From: Gammaproteobacteria bacterium
Lineage (GTDB): Bacteria > Pseudomonadota > Gammaproteobacteria > Steroidobacterales > Steroidobacteraceae
Direction of reading: 5' to 3'
Assembly (NCBI GenBank): GCA_017577615.1
Contig: PKRE01000004.1
Location: 186,001 to 250,000 of the forward strand
DNA length: 64,000 nucleotides
Position 1 is the stretch's first letter. Every line of letters starts with the position of its first letter. Position numbers and translations under genes: made by a program. Below, one piece after another: positions 7,750 through 15,909 of the stretch. Below the pieces are notes generated by a model, which saw nothing but the letters and a program-made list of their open reading frames with translations, did not search any database and was not told where the DNA came from.

Positions 7750-8715
7750 ATGTTCGGACGCGCGCGCCGCTTGGCGGCGGAGGGCGTGCTCGGGCTCAAC
7801 AAGCGCAACCGCGATTACATTCTGCGGTTCAACCCCCGCTCGCGCTATCCGCTGGTCGACGACAAGCTGCTCTCGAAGCAGCTGGCGATTCAGGCCGGGA
7901 TTGCCGTTCCGCCGCTCTACGGAGTGATTCGCACCCAGCACGACATCCGTTTGTTGCCGGACATGGTGCGCGATCATCCGCAGTTCGTATTGAAGCCCGC
8001 CCACGGCAGCGCAGGCGATGGCATCGTCGTCATTGCAGGACGCAGCGGCGCGCGCTACCGCACGATCAGCGGCGTGCTGCTCGACTTCGAGCAGCTCTCG
8101 CACCACATCTCGAACGCCATCAACGGTCAATTCAGCCTGGGTGGCGTGCAGGACGTCGTCATCGTCGAATACATGGTGCAGTTCTTGCCGGTATTCGAGA
8201 GCTTGAGCTATCAAGGCGTGCCGGATGTGCGCATCATCGTCTTTCGCGGCTATCCCGTGATGGCGATGGTGAGACTTCCGACCCGTGCCTCCGGCGGGAA
8301 GGCGAATCTGCATCAAGGTGCGGTTGGGGCCGGTATCGACCTTGCGACCGGCGTCACCTTGGACGGGGTGCTCGGCACCGAGGTGATCACGCATCACCCC
8401 GACACCATGAATCCGATCGCTGGCGTGCAAGTGCCGCAGTGGGACACCATTCTCGAGATTGCTGCACGCTGCTACGAGCTTTCCGGGTTGGGGTACATCG
8501 GCGTAGACATCGTGCTCGACCGGCAATACGGTCCGCTGGTGCTGGAGCTCAATGCGCGTCCTGGGCTTGCCATTCAGGTCGCCAATCGTCAAGGGTTACT
8601 GCGACGGCTGCAGATCTGTGAGGAACGCGCCGATTTCAACGCTCACTACAAAGAACGTGTCGCGTTCTCGAAGCGGGAATTCAAGCATCCTGTGAAAGGA
8701 TGCTGCCAATCTTGA
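7750..8715 (+). CDS. RimK-like ATP-grasp ligase (alpha-L-glutamate ligase-like)
   Basis: Protein of 321 residues with ATP-grasp features: the lysine-containing FVLKPAHGSAGDGIVVI motif, a DVVIVEYMVQFLPVF strand, and the metal/nucleotide end VLDRQYGPLVLELNARPGLAIQ (ELNARPG being the ATP-grasp C-terminal signature). The N-terminus NKRNRDYILRFNPRSRYPLVDDK is typical of the subfamily that travels with the 7TM inactive transglutaminase. It probably joins an amino acid to a carboxylate using ATP; acceptor and donor are not known. The C-terminal VKGCCQS is encoded within a short hairpin. Confidence 0.87.
   Translation: MFGRARRLAAEGVLGLNKRNRDYILRFNPRSRYPLVDDKLLSKQLAIQAGIAVPPLYGVIRTQHDIRLLPDMVRDHPQFVLKPAHGSAGDGIVVIAGRSGARYRTISGVLLDFEQLSHHISNAINGQFSLGGVQDVVIVEYMVQFLPVFESLSYQGVPDVRIIVFRGYPVMAMVRLPTRASGGKANLHQGAVGAGIDLATGVTLDGVLGTEVITHHPDTMNPIAGVQVPQWDTILEIAARCYELSGLGYIGVDIVLDRQYGPLVLELNARPGLAIQVANRQGLLRRLQICEERADFNAHYKERVAFSKREFKHPVKGCCQS
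8684..8704. repeat. Hairpin at the 3' end of the ATP-grasp gene
   Basis: AGCATCCT (8684-8691) and AGGATGCT (8697-8704) form an 8-bp stem with a 5-base loop, spanning the last codons. Only a weak CCAATCTTG follows, so it is at best a poor terminator. The converging genes on either side (ATP-grasp ligase and phhB) make some 3'-end function plausible. The remaining gap to 8864 shows nothing else. Confidence 0.35.
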
Positions 8716-8864
8716 CGGGCGTAGGCGTCCTCTTTGCCGTCCATCGGACGGCCACCTGCGACCGCGTGGCTTTCATGTTGCTGGCTCACTTGCCCCAGCG
8801 TCTTCTGCGGTGGCGAAGCGCAGGCTTCCCGCAGGAGACGGTGCTTGCGCTGCTCCGCAGCCAC

Positions 8865-9206
8865 TCAATCGACTGGCGGCAACGCGTCCACCTTTGCCGC
8901 GCAGATGAAGTCGTTCTCCGACAAGCCGCCGATGGCGTGCGTATTGAACTTGACGCGGCAATAGCCGTAGCCGATTTCCAGGTCGGGGTGATGGTCTTCG
9001 CTATTGGCGATGTGGGCCACCGCATTCACGAAGCTCATCGTGCGATAGAAGTTACGGAACTTGTATTCGCGGTGGATGCTCTTGCCGTCCTCGGCGAGCT
9101 GCCACGCCGGATCGAGCTGCTTCAGCAAGCTCTCCGCCTCGGCTCTCGATAGTGGCTCGACTCCGCCTTCGCACGGCACGCAGCGCTTCTGTGTGAGGTC
9201 GCTCAT
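8865..9206 (-). CDS. phhB: Pterin-4a-carbinolamine dehydratase
   Basis: Dehydrates 4a-hydroxytetrahydrobiopterin, 113 residues. The family motif EDHHPDLEIGYGYCRVKFNT with the catalytic His pair is present, as is the N-terminal CVPCEGGVEPLS typical of bacterial forms. The start at 9206 overlaps the ispG stop in an ATGA junction. No phenylalanine hydroxylase gene is in the window, so whether it serves pterin recycling or, as in some bacteria, another role (DCoH-like) is open. Confidence 0.93.
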   Translation of the reverse strand: MSDLTQKRCVPCEGGVEPLSRAEAESLLKQLDPAWQLAEDGKSIHREYKFRNFYRTMSFVNAVAHIANSEDHHPDLEIGYGYCRVKFNTHAIGGLSENDFICAAKVDALPPVD

Positions 9207-10426
9207 GAGACTCTCCGCGAATAGGTTCTCGCAACGTAGTCTTCGATCAGAGCCTGAAACTCCTCGGCAATACGGTCGCCCTTGAGAGTGGGCCCCTTTT
9301 GGCCGTCGATGTAGACCGGAGCGACCGGTCGCTCTCCGGTTCCTGGCAGGCTGATGCCGATGTTCGCGTGCTTGCTCTCGCCGGGCCCGTTCACGACGCA
9401 TCCCATCACCGCGACGGTCATGTTCTCGACCCCTTCGTATTGCTCGCGCCAAATCGGCATCTGTTGACGGATGTGCGACTGGATTTTCTGCGCGAGCTCT
9501 TGGAAGTACGTCGATGTGGTGCGTCCACAACCCGGGCATGCGATCACCATCGGCATGAACGACCGCAAACCCATGGTCTGCAGAATCTCTTGCGCGACGA
9601 TCACTTCGCGAGTGCGATCGCTGCCTGGCTCGGGCGTGAGCGAGACGCGGATCGTATCGCCGATGCCTTCCTGGAGCAGGACCGCCATGGCCGCGGTCGA
9701 GGCGACGATGCCCTTCGATCCCATGCCGGCTTCGGTCAGACCGAGGTGCAGCGCGTATTCGCACCGGGACGCGAGCGTGCGATAAACCGCGATCAAGTCT
9801 TGAACACCGCTGACTTTGCAGGAAATCACGATGCGCTCGCGAGGAAGCCCGAGCGCCTCGGCACGAGCGGCCGAATCGAGCGCAGAGACCACGAGCGCTT
9901 CACGGATCACGTCGTTGGCATCGAGCGGCTGCGCTCGCTTGGCATTCTCGTCCATCATCCGCGTGAGCAGATCCTGATCCAGGCTGCCCCAGTTGACGCC
10001 GATGCGGATCGGCTTCTCGTTACGGCACGCGATCTCGATCATTTCTGCGAACTGCGGATCGCGCTTGCTGCCGCGACCGACGTTTCCGGGGTTGATCCGA
10101 TACTTGGCGAGCGCTTCGGCGCACGCAGGATGCGCTTTGAGCAAGCGATGGCCGTTGAAGTGGAAGTCGCCGACGAGCGGCACTTGTACACCTTGTTGTG
10201 CCAGCCGATCGCGGATATGCGGCACCGCGGCTGCGGCGGCTTCGGTGTTGACCGTGATGCGTACCAGCTCAGACCCGGCACGTGCGAGCGCACGCACTTG
10301 TGCCACTGTGGCGTCGACATCGGCTGTATCGGTATTCGTCATCGATTGGACGACGATAGGCGCCGTGCCGCCGACGGTGACGGAGCCGATGCGGACAGGA
10401 ATGGAGCGACGACGCTGAATCGACAT
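9203..10426 (-). CDS. ispG: 4-hydroxy-3-methylbut-2-enyl diphosphate synthase IspG
   Basis: Iron-sulfur enzyme of the MEP isoprenoid pathway converting MEcPP to HMBPP, 407 residues from the chosen ATG. The N-terminus RIGSVTVGGTAPIVVQSMTN and the cluster cysteines in CPGCGRTTSTYFQELAQ and VMGCVVNGPGE are present. Start is uncertain: in-frame ATG at 10456 and GTG at 10474 extend it by 10 and 16 residues of low-homology sequence, and none has a strong Shine-Dalgarno. It is divergent from the glycine riboswitch/gcvT region and coupled to phhB. Confidence 0.95.
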   Translation of the reverse strand: MSIQRRRSIPVRIGSVTVGGTAPIVVQSMTNTDTADVDATVAQVRALARAGSELVRITVNTEAAAAAVPHIRDRLAQQGVQVPLVGDFHFNGHRLLKAHPACAEALAKYRINPGNVGRGSKRDPQFAEMIEIACRNEKPIRIGVNWGSLDQDLLTRMMDENAKRAQPLDANDVIREALVVSALDSAARAEALGLPRERIVISCKVSGVQDLIAVYRTLASRCEYALHLGLTEAGMGSKGIVASTAAMAVLLQEGIGDTIRVSLTPEPGSDRTREVIVAQEILQTMGLRSFMPMVIACPGCGRTTSTYFQELAQKIQSHIRQQMPIWREQYEGVENMTVAVMGCVVNGPGESKHANIGISLPGTGERPVAPVYIDGQKGPTLKGDRIAEEFQALIEDYVARTYSRRVS

Positions 10427-10548
10427 GGGACTGCTGCAGCTTGCGAGGTTAGCCATTGTAACGTGACTGGGCACGGTTGACCGCCTGCGGGCGAGCAGTA
10501 TCGATTCCGGCTGCGGTCGGCTACCATAGGGCCACCCATCGCAAGACG

Positions 10549-10771
10549 TGGCCGGAGAGAGTGGGGATCGCAGCGCTCGAATCCTCGCCGCCGAAGGCGC
10601 AACCGCCCGGAAACGCTCAGGCAGACGAACGGCACGTCTGTGCGACGAACCTCATCGTCGTCGCTCGAAGGGCTCTGGAGAGCAGCGCGCGAGGCAGTCT
10701 CGTCGCGCTCACCGAAGGGGAGAGGTGCGATCGTGCAGGCACCCGATCTCTCAGGTCACCGGACAGAGGGG
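10549..10771 (+). promoter_or_regulatory. Tandem glycine riboswitch
   Basis: Two consecutive glycine aptamers lie ahead of gcvT. Aptamer 1 (about 10549-10640) has GGCCGGAGAGAGT, CCGCCGAAGGCGCAACC and AAACGCTCAGGCA. Aptamer 2 (about 10668-10775) has GGGCTCTGGAGAGC, TCACCGAAGGGGAGAGG, ATCTCTCAGGTCACC and GGACAGAGG. These match the conserved P1/P3 core elements of the class (CGAAGG, CUCAGG and GGACAGAG). The leader ends about 60 bases before the gcvT ATG; no clear terminator stem was identified, so control of translation or anti-termination cannot be decided. Confidence 0.92.
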
Positions 10772-10834
10772 CAACGTGTCGCGACTGCGACGACTACGAC
10801 ATCTGTCGAGGGATAGGCCGGAGCAACAGTAGCG

Positions 10835-11917
10835 ATGGGCTTCAAGACGCCTCTTTACGAGACGCACGTGGCCGCCGGAGCGCGTATGGTCGATTTCGGC
10901 GGCTGGGACATGCCGCTCCACTACGGCTCACAGATCGAGGAACACCACGCTGTGAGGCGAGACGCAGGCATGTTCGATGTCTCGCACATGTTGACGACAG
11001 ACATACTCGGTGCGCGCTCGCGCGAGTTCCTGCGTTACCTGCTCGCCAACGACGTCGGTAAGCTCAAGACGCCGGGCAAGGCGCTCTACAGTTGCATGCT
11101 CAATGAGAACGGCGGCGTCGTCGACGATCTCATTGTCTACTTCATCGACGAGGTGTGGTTCCGGGTAGTGCTCAATGCCGCCACGCGGGAGAAAGATCTC
11201 GCATGGCTGCAACGACATGCAGCGCCATTCCAGGTGCAGATCCGCCCGCGCACGGATCTGGCGATGATCGCGATACAAGGCCCCCGTGCGCGTGAAAAGG
11301 TTGCTGCAGTGCTCGGTGAGCGCATCGAGGGTGCGCGGGATTTGCAACCCTTTCAGGCGCGCGCCCTCGGCCCATACTTCGTGTCTCGCACCGGCTACAC
11401 GGGCGAGGACGGTTTGGAGATCGCCCTGCCTGCCTCCGAGGCGGCAGCGCTCTGGCAGCGCCTGCACGCTGCTGGCGTTGCACAGTGTGGCTTGGGAGCG
11501 CGCGATACGCTCAGGCTCGAAGCCGGCATGAACCTGTACGGCAACGACATGGACGAGAGTGTCTCGCCGCTGGAATCGGGTCTGGGCTGGACAGTGGCGT
11601 TCGAGCCGCCAGAGCGCGATTTCATCGGACGCAGCGCGCTCGAAGCGCTGCGCGCCCGCGGCGTGGCGCGCAAGCTCGTCGGTCTCGTACTGGAGGATCG
11701 TGGGGTCCTACGGCGCCATCAAAAAGTCATCGTTCCACAGGTTGGCGAAGGGGAGATCACCAGCGGCACGTTCTCGCCGACTCTCGAGCGTTCGATCGGG
11801 CTGGCCCGTGTGCCTGCAGCGACGACCGACAGCGTCGAGGTGGACATTCGCGGCAAGCGCTTGCCTGCCCGCGTCGTGAAATATCCCTTCGTAAGGAACG
11901 GAAAAGTGTTGATTTGA
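10835..11917 (+). CDS. gcvT: Aminomethyltransferase (glycine cleavage T protein)
   Basis: Transfers the methylene carbon from the aminomethyl-lipoyl H protein to THF, releasing ammonia; 360 residues. Folate-binding/catalytic regions are visible: VDFGGWDMPLHYGSQIEEHH, DAGMFDVSHM (catalytic Asp in this region), YTGEDGLEI and GLGARDTLRLEAGMNLYGND. The start ATG follows the glycine riboswitch. It heads the gcvT-gcvH-gcvPA-gcvPB cluster; regulation by glycine is inferred from the leader. Confidence 0.97.
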   Translation: MGFKTPLYETHVAAGARMVDFGGWDMPLHYGSQIEEHHAVRRDAGMFDVSHMLTTDILGARSREFLRYLLANDVGKLKTPGKALYSCMLNENGGVVDDLIVYFIDEVWFRVVLNAATREKDLAWLQRHAAPFQVQIRPRTDLAMIAIQGPRAREKVAAVLGERIEGARDLQPFQARALGPYFVSRTGYTGEDGLEIALPASEAAALWQRLHAAGVAQCGLGARDTLRLEAGMNLYGNDMDESVSPLESGLGWTVAFEPPERDFIGRSALEALRARGVARKLVGLVLEDRGVLRRHQKVIVPQVGEGEITSGTFSPTLERSIGLARVPAATTDSVEVDIRGKRLPARVVKYPFVRNGKVLI

Positions 11918-12032
11918 GGCGAGGGCGGCAAGCGCAGAGTCGAGGCTGTGCGGAGGCAACTCCTGGTGCCTGGACGCAGCGCCGCGGGCTCATCGCCAAG
12001 CTGATTTGTGACTTGCTGATCGGATGAGCGAC

Positions 12033-12425
12033 ATGTCCAACATTCCAAGCAATCTCATGTACCTCGAGTCTCACGAATGGGCCCGCACCGAAGCGGACGG
12101 CACGGTGACAGTGGGCATCACTGATCATGCGCAGAAGGCGTTGGGGGATCTCGTCTTTGTCGAAGTGCCGGAGGTCGGCCGCACGCTTGCAAAGGGCGCT
12201 CAGGCCGCGGTCGTCGAGTCGGTCAAGGCGGCATCCGATGTATATAGCCCGATTTCGGGCGAGGTCGTCGCGCACAACGCGGCGCTACAAGGCTCGCCCG
12301 AGCTGGTCAATCAGGATCCATACGGCGAAGGCTGGCTGTTCCGGATCAAGCCGTCGGATCCTGCCGAGCTCGAGCAACTGCTCGATGCCGACGCCTACGG
12401 GAAGATCGTAGCGGAAGAGAGCTAG
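12033..12425 (+). CDS. gcvH: Glycine cleavage system H protein
   Basis: Lipoylated shuttle protein of the glycine cleavage complex, 130 residues. The lipoyl site VESVKAASD places the modified lysine at residue 65. Family N-terminus MSNIPSNLMYLESHEWA is intact. ATG 12033 is preferred over ATG 12024 because GGATGAG sits 5-6 bases upstream and the protein then aligns with other H proteins. The 115-base gap after gcvT shows nothing recognisable. LipA/LipB, encoded at 50085-51876, supply the cofactor. Confidence 0.95.
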   Translation: MSNIPSNLMYLESHEWARTEADGTVTVGITDHAQKALGDLVFVEVPEVGRTLAKGAQAAVVESVKAASDVYSPISGEVVAHNAALQGSPELVNQDPYGEGWLFRIKPSDPAELEQLLDADAYGKIVAEES

Positions 12426-12548
12426 AGCGCGTGCTCGCGCTGCGCTCGATTGTCGACGCGTCATCGACGCTCTCCTCATCGAGCGGCAGTGCATACCGCA
12501 TAGGGCTCATCGTGCAACGGGCTTTTCACATTCACTTGTCGCTGCGTC

Positions 12549-13910
12549 ATGCCTTTCATTCCCCACACTGAAGCCGATATCCGGGCGATGCTCGCAACGA
12601 TTGGCGTATCGAGCATCGAGGAGCTGTTCGACGAGATTCCGGCCACGCTCCGTACGCGCGAGCTCACCGGCATTCCCGAGGCGCTCAACGAGATGCAAAT
12701 CAGCCGTCTGATGCACGTGCGCGCGCAGCAGGACGGCACGCCGCTCAACTTCGTGGGCGCGGGCGCGTACGAGCATCATGTGCCTGCCGCGATCTGGGAG
12801 ATCGTCACCCGCGGCGAGTTTTACAGCGCCTATACGCCGTATCAGGCAGAGGCGAGCCAAGGTACGTTACAGCTCCTATATGAATACCAGACGATGATGA
12901 CGCGGCTGACGGGCATGGACGTCGCGAACGCCTCGCTGTACGACGGCGCGTCCGCGCTCGCTGAGGCTGCGCTCATGGCAGTGCGTGCCAATCGTCGCTC
13001 GACGTCGGCGCGCATTCTTGTGCCGGCAAGCGTCCATCCAATCTATCGCGAGGTGGCGGCGACGATCACCGGCGGACAGAATTTGACGCTCGAGGTGCTG
13101 GCGTACGACAGACAGAGAGGCACGTTCTCGCCGCAGAGCCTGGACTCTTTCACTGGCGAGGACATCACTGCTGTGGTCGTTCAGCAGCCAAACTTTTTCG
13201 GCTTGTTCGAGGAAGTCGACGCGATCACAGATTGGGCGCACGCGAATGGCGCGCTCGTCATCGCGGTCGTCAATCCGCTCTCGCTCGCGATCCTGAAACC
13301 GCCGGGCGAGTGGGGCACGAAAGGCGTCGACATCGTGGTCGGCGAAGGGCAGCCGCTCGGCGTGCCGCTGTCGTCGGGCGGGCCGTACTTCGGTTTCATG
13401 GCAACGCGCAAGGAGCATGTGCGTCAAATGCCAGGCCGCATCGTCGGACGCACGGTCGATCTCGACGGCAAACCTGGCTTCACGTTGACGTTGCAGGCTC
13501 GCGAGCAGCACATCCGCCGCAGCAAGGCGACCTCCAACATCTGTACGAATCAAGGACTGCTGGTAGCGGCGGCAACGATCTATCTATCGCTGCTCGGCTC
13601 GCGAGGTCTCGAGCGCGTGGCAGCCGCATGCCAAAGACAAACCAGCACGCTCGTACGGGCGCTGACCCGAATCCCCGGCGTCGAGCTCGTGTTCGACGGC
13701 CCACGCTTCCATGAGGCGGTGCTGCGCTTGGATCGGCCCGTCGCCCCACTTCTGAGCGCGCTTGCCGAACGGGGCATCGTCGGCGGGTACGATCTGGCCA
13801 GGCATTATCCTGAGCTCGGTCATGCGCTGCTGGTGTGCGCTACGGAAACGAGAACGGACGAAGACATCGAGCTGTACGCGAGCACGCTCGCGCAACTGCT
13901 CGGCCGCTGA
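12549..13910 (+). CDS. gcvPA: Glycine dehydrogenase (decarboxylating) subunit 1
   Basis: Alpha subunit of the split P protein, 453 residues. Motifs: FIPHTEADIRAMLATIGVSS at the N-terminus, GAGAYEHHVPA, PYQAEASQGTLQLLYEYQTM, and TSNICTNQGLL near the C-terminus. It has no PLP lysine, as expected of this half. It is paired with gcvPB 58 bases downstream. The split form is usual in Gram-positives and some proteobacteria, while E. coli has a single fused GcvP. Confidence 0.96.
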   Translation: MPFIPHTEADIRAMLATIGVSSIEELFDEIPATLRTRELTGIPEALNEMQISRLMHVRAQQDGTPLNFVGAGAYEHHVPAAIWEIVTRGEFYSAYTPYQAEASQGTLQLLYEYQTMMTRLTGMDVANASLYDGASALAEAALMAVRANRRSTSARILVPASVHPIYREVAATITGGQNLTLEVLAYDRQRGTFSPQSLDSFTGEDITAVVVQQPNFFGLFEEVDAITDWAHANGALVIAVVNPLSLAILKPPGEWGTKGVDIVVGEGQPLGVPLSSGGPYFGFMATRKEHVRQMPGRIVGRTVDLDGKPGFTLTLQAREQHIRRSKATSNICTNQGLLVAAATIYLSLLGSRGLERVAAACQRQTSTLVRALTRIPGVELVFDGPRFHEAVLRLDRPVAPLLSALAERGIVGGYDLARHYPELGHALLVCATETRTDEDIELYASTLAQLLGR

Positions 13911-13967
13911 ACCTGTCGGCGTGCGGCGAATGCTTGGACCGTGTCACCTCACTATCTTTCGACCATC

Positions 13968-15434
13968 ATGCAAGAACCGCTGATCTTTCATCACTCGCGC
14001 CCTGGTCGTAGCGCCGCCGCGCAGTATCCGGCCGACGCCGTAGCTGACGTTCCGGAGCACCTCAGACGCAAGCGGCCGGCAGGGCTCCCGGAAGTCTCGG
14101 AGTTGCAGGCAGTGCGCCACTTCACACGTCTGTCGCAGCTCAACTTTTCCATCGATACGCACTTCTATCCGCTCGGCTCGTGCACGATGAAGTACAACCC
14201 GCGTGCATGCAACCGGCTGGCGATGTTGCCGGGTTTCCTGGGTCGTCACCCGCTTGCACCGGAGAGCCTGAGTCAGGGGTTTCTCGCCTGCATGTTCGAG
14301 CTGCAGGAGATGCTGAAAGAAGTCACCGGAATGAAGGGCGTGTCGCTGACGCCAATGGCGGGTGCGCAGGGCGAGTTTGCCGGGGTTGCGATGATTCGCG
14401 CCTACCATCGCGCTCGCGGCGATCATGCGCGCAATGAGATCATCGTGCCGGACGCAGCCCACGGCACGAATCCCGCTACCGCGACGATGTGCGGCTGCAA
14501 GGTCATCGAAGTGCCATCGCTCGCAAACGGCGATATCGACCTCGAGGCGCTGCAGCGCGTGCTGGGGCCGAACACGGCTGGCATCATGCTCACGAATCCC
14601 TCTACCTTGGGCGTGTTCGAGCGGCGGATCGTCGAAGTCGCGAGGCTCGTTCACGAGGCGGGCGGCTTGCTCTACTACGACGGAGCGAACCTCAACGCCA
14701 TCCTCGGCAAGGTGCGTCCGGGCGACATGGGATTCGACGTCGTTCACATCAATCTGCACAAGACGTTTTCGACGCCGCACGGCGGCGGCGGCCCGGGTGC
14801 CGGTGTGGTCGGAGTCGGCGAACGCTTGTTGCCGTATCTACCTGTGCCCATCGTGGGGCGCGACGATGACGGACGGTATCGATGGCTCGACGAACGCGAT
14901 CTGCCGCACACGATCGGGCGTTTGTCGGCGTTCATGGGCAACGCCGGCGTGCTGCTGCGCGCCTACGTGTACATGCGCATGCTGGGTCGCGATGGGATGC
15001 AGCGTGTGGCGGAGTTTGCGACGCTCAACGCAAACTATCTGCTCGCGCGTTTGCGTGCAGAAGGGTTCGATCCGGCCTACCCCGAGCGCCGTGCGAGCCA
15101 TGAGTTCATCATCACCTTAAAGCGCCAGGCGAAGGAGCTCGGCGTCACCGCGATGGACTTCGCCAAGCGGCTGCTGGATTTCGGCTTTCATGCGCCGACG
15201 ACTTATTTTCCGTTGCTCGTGCCGGAATGCTTGCTGATCGAGCCGACGGAAACAGAGACGAAACAGGAGCTCGATGCATTCATCGCTGCGATGGTCGCGA
15301 TTCTGCGTGAGGCAGAGCAGGACGCTGCGAAGGTAAAAGGGGCGCCATATACGCTTCCGGTGCGCCGGCTGGATGACGTCCGTGCGGCCAAGCAGCTCGA
15401 CGTCGCCTACACAGAGGCCGAGTCGGGAGCCTAG
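13968..15434 (+). CDS. gcvPB: Glycine dehydrogenase (decarboxylating) subunit 2
   Basis: PLP-binding subunit of the split P protein, 488 residues from the ATG at 13968 (a GTG at 13941 is possible but adds an unsupported nine residues). The PLP lysine lies in HINLHKTFSTPHGGGGPGAG, near residue 264. Other family motifs are PLGSCTMKYNPR and PDAAHGTNPATATMCG. It completes the glycine cleavage cluster; no L protein (dihydrolipoyl dehydrogenase) gene is present here. Confidence 0.96.
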   Translation: MQEPLIFHHSRPGRSAAAQYPADAVADVPEHLRRKRPAGLPEVSELQAVRHFTRLSQLNFSIDTHFYPLGSCTMKYNPRACNRLAMLPGFLGRHPLAPESLSQGFLACMFELQEMLKEVTGMKGVSLTPMAGAQGEFAGVAMIRAYHRARGDHARNEIIVPDAAHGTNPATATMCGCKVIEVPSLANGDIDLEALQRVLGPNTAGIMLTNPSTLGVFERRIVEVARLVHEAGGLLYYDGANLNAILGKVRPGDMGFDVVHINLHKTFSTPHGGGGPGAGVVGVGERLLPYLPVPIVGRDDDGRYRWLDERDLPHTIGRLSAFMGNAGVLLRAYVYMRMLGRDGMQRVAEFATLNANYLLARLRAEGFDPAYPERRASHEFIITLKRQAKELGVTAMDFAKRLLDFGFHAPTTYFPLLVPECLLIEPTETETKQELDAFIAAMVAILREAEQDAAKVKGAPYTLPVRRLDDVRAAKQLDVAYTEAESGA

Positions 15435-15441
15435 GTGCGAG

Positions 15442-15837
15442 ATGGTCGACGCGGGCGAAAAATGGAAAGCTAACGCCATCGGCGACGAGAAGCCCACTGG
15501 CCTGCGCAGGCTCGCTGCTGCCTCGATCAACTCGCTTAAAGGGCTGCGCAGTGCCTTCGAGTCTGAAGCCGCGTTCAGACAGGAAGTGCTCCTGGCGATC
15601 GTGCTGGTGCCGCTCGGTCTGTGGCTCGGTGAAACACGGACAGAGAAGGTTTTGCTCGTCGGATCCGTATTGCTCGTCTTGATCGTCGAGCTGCTCAACA
15701 CGGCAGTCGAAACCGTGATCGACCGAATCGGGCTCGAACGCCACGCGCTTTCCGGTCGCGCCAAGGATCTTGGCTCGGCGGCAGTGTTCGTCGCGCTGGT
15801 GCTTCTGGTGACAGCATGGGGCCTGCTACTGTTCTAG
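15442..15837 (+). CDS. dgkA: Diacylglycerol kinase DgkA
   Basis: Small inner-membrane kinase that recycles diacylglycerol to phosphatidic acid, 131 residues. Three hydrophobic helices and the family motifs RSAFESEAAFRQE and VELLNTAVETVIDRI are present; the latter holds the catalytic Glu and Asn. The start at 15442 (MVDAGEKW) was chosen because a longer frame would overlap gcvPB. It lies 7 bases after gcvPB and may be read from the same transcript. Confidence 0.94.
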   Translation: MVDAGEKWKANAIGDEKPTGLRRLAAASINSLKGLRSAFESEAAFRQEVLLAIVLVPLGLWLGETRTEKVLLVGSVLLVLIVELLNTAVETVIDRIGLERHALSGRAKDLGSAAVFVALVLLVTAWGLLLF

Positions 15838-15909
15838 TCGCGGGAACTCCCACGCAGCACAGCGCTCCTAACGCAACAACCGCAAGCAGTCCGCAGGTCG
15901 AGCCACGAG

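Noticed and set aside
8684..8710. Intrinsic terminator after the ATP-grasp gene
   Set aside because: Stem is good but lies in coding sequence and lacks a T-tract.
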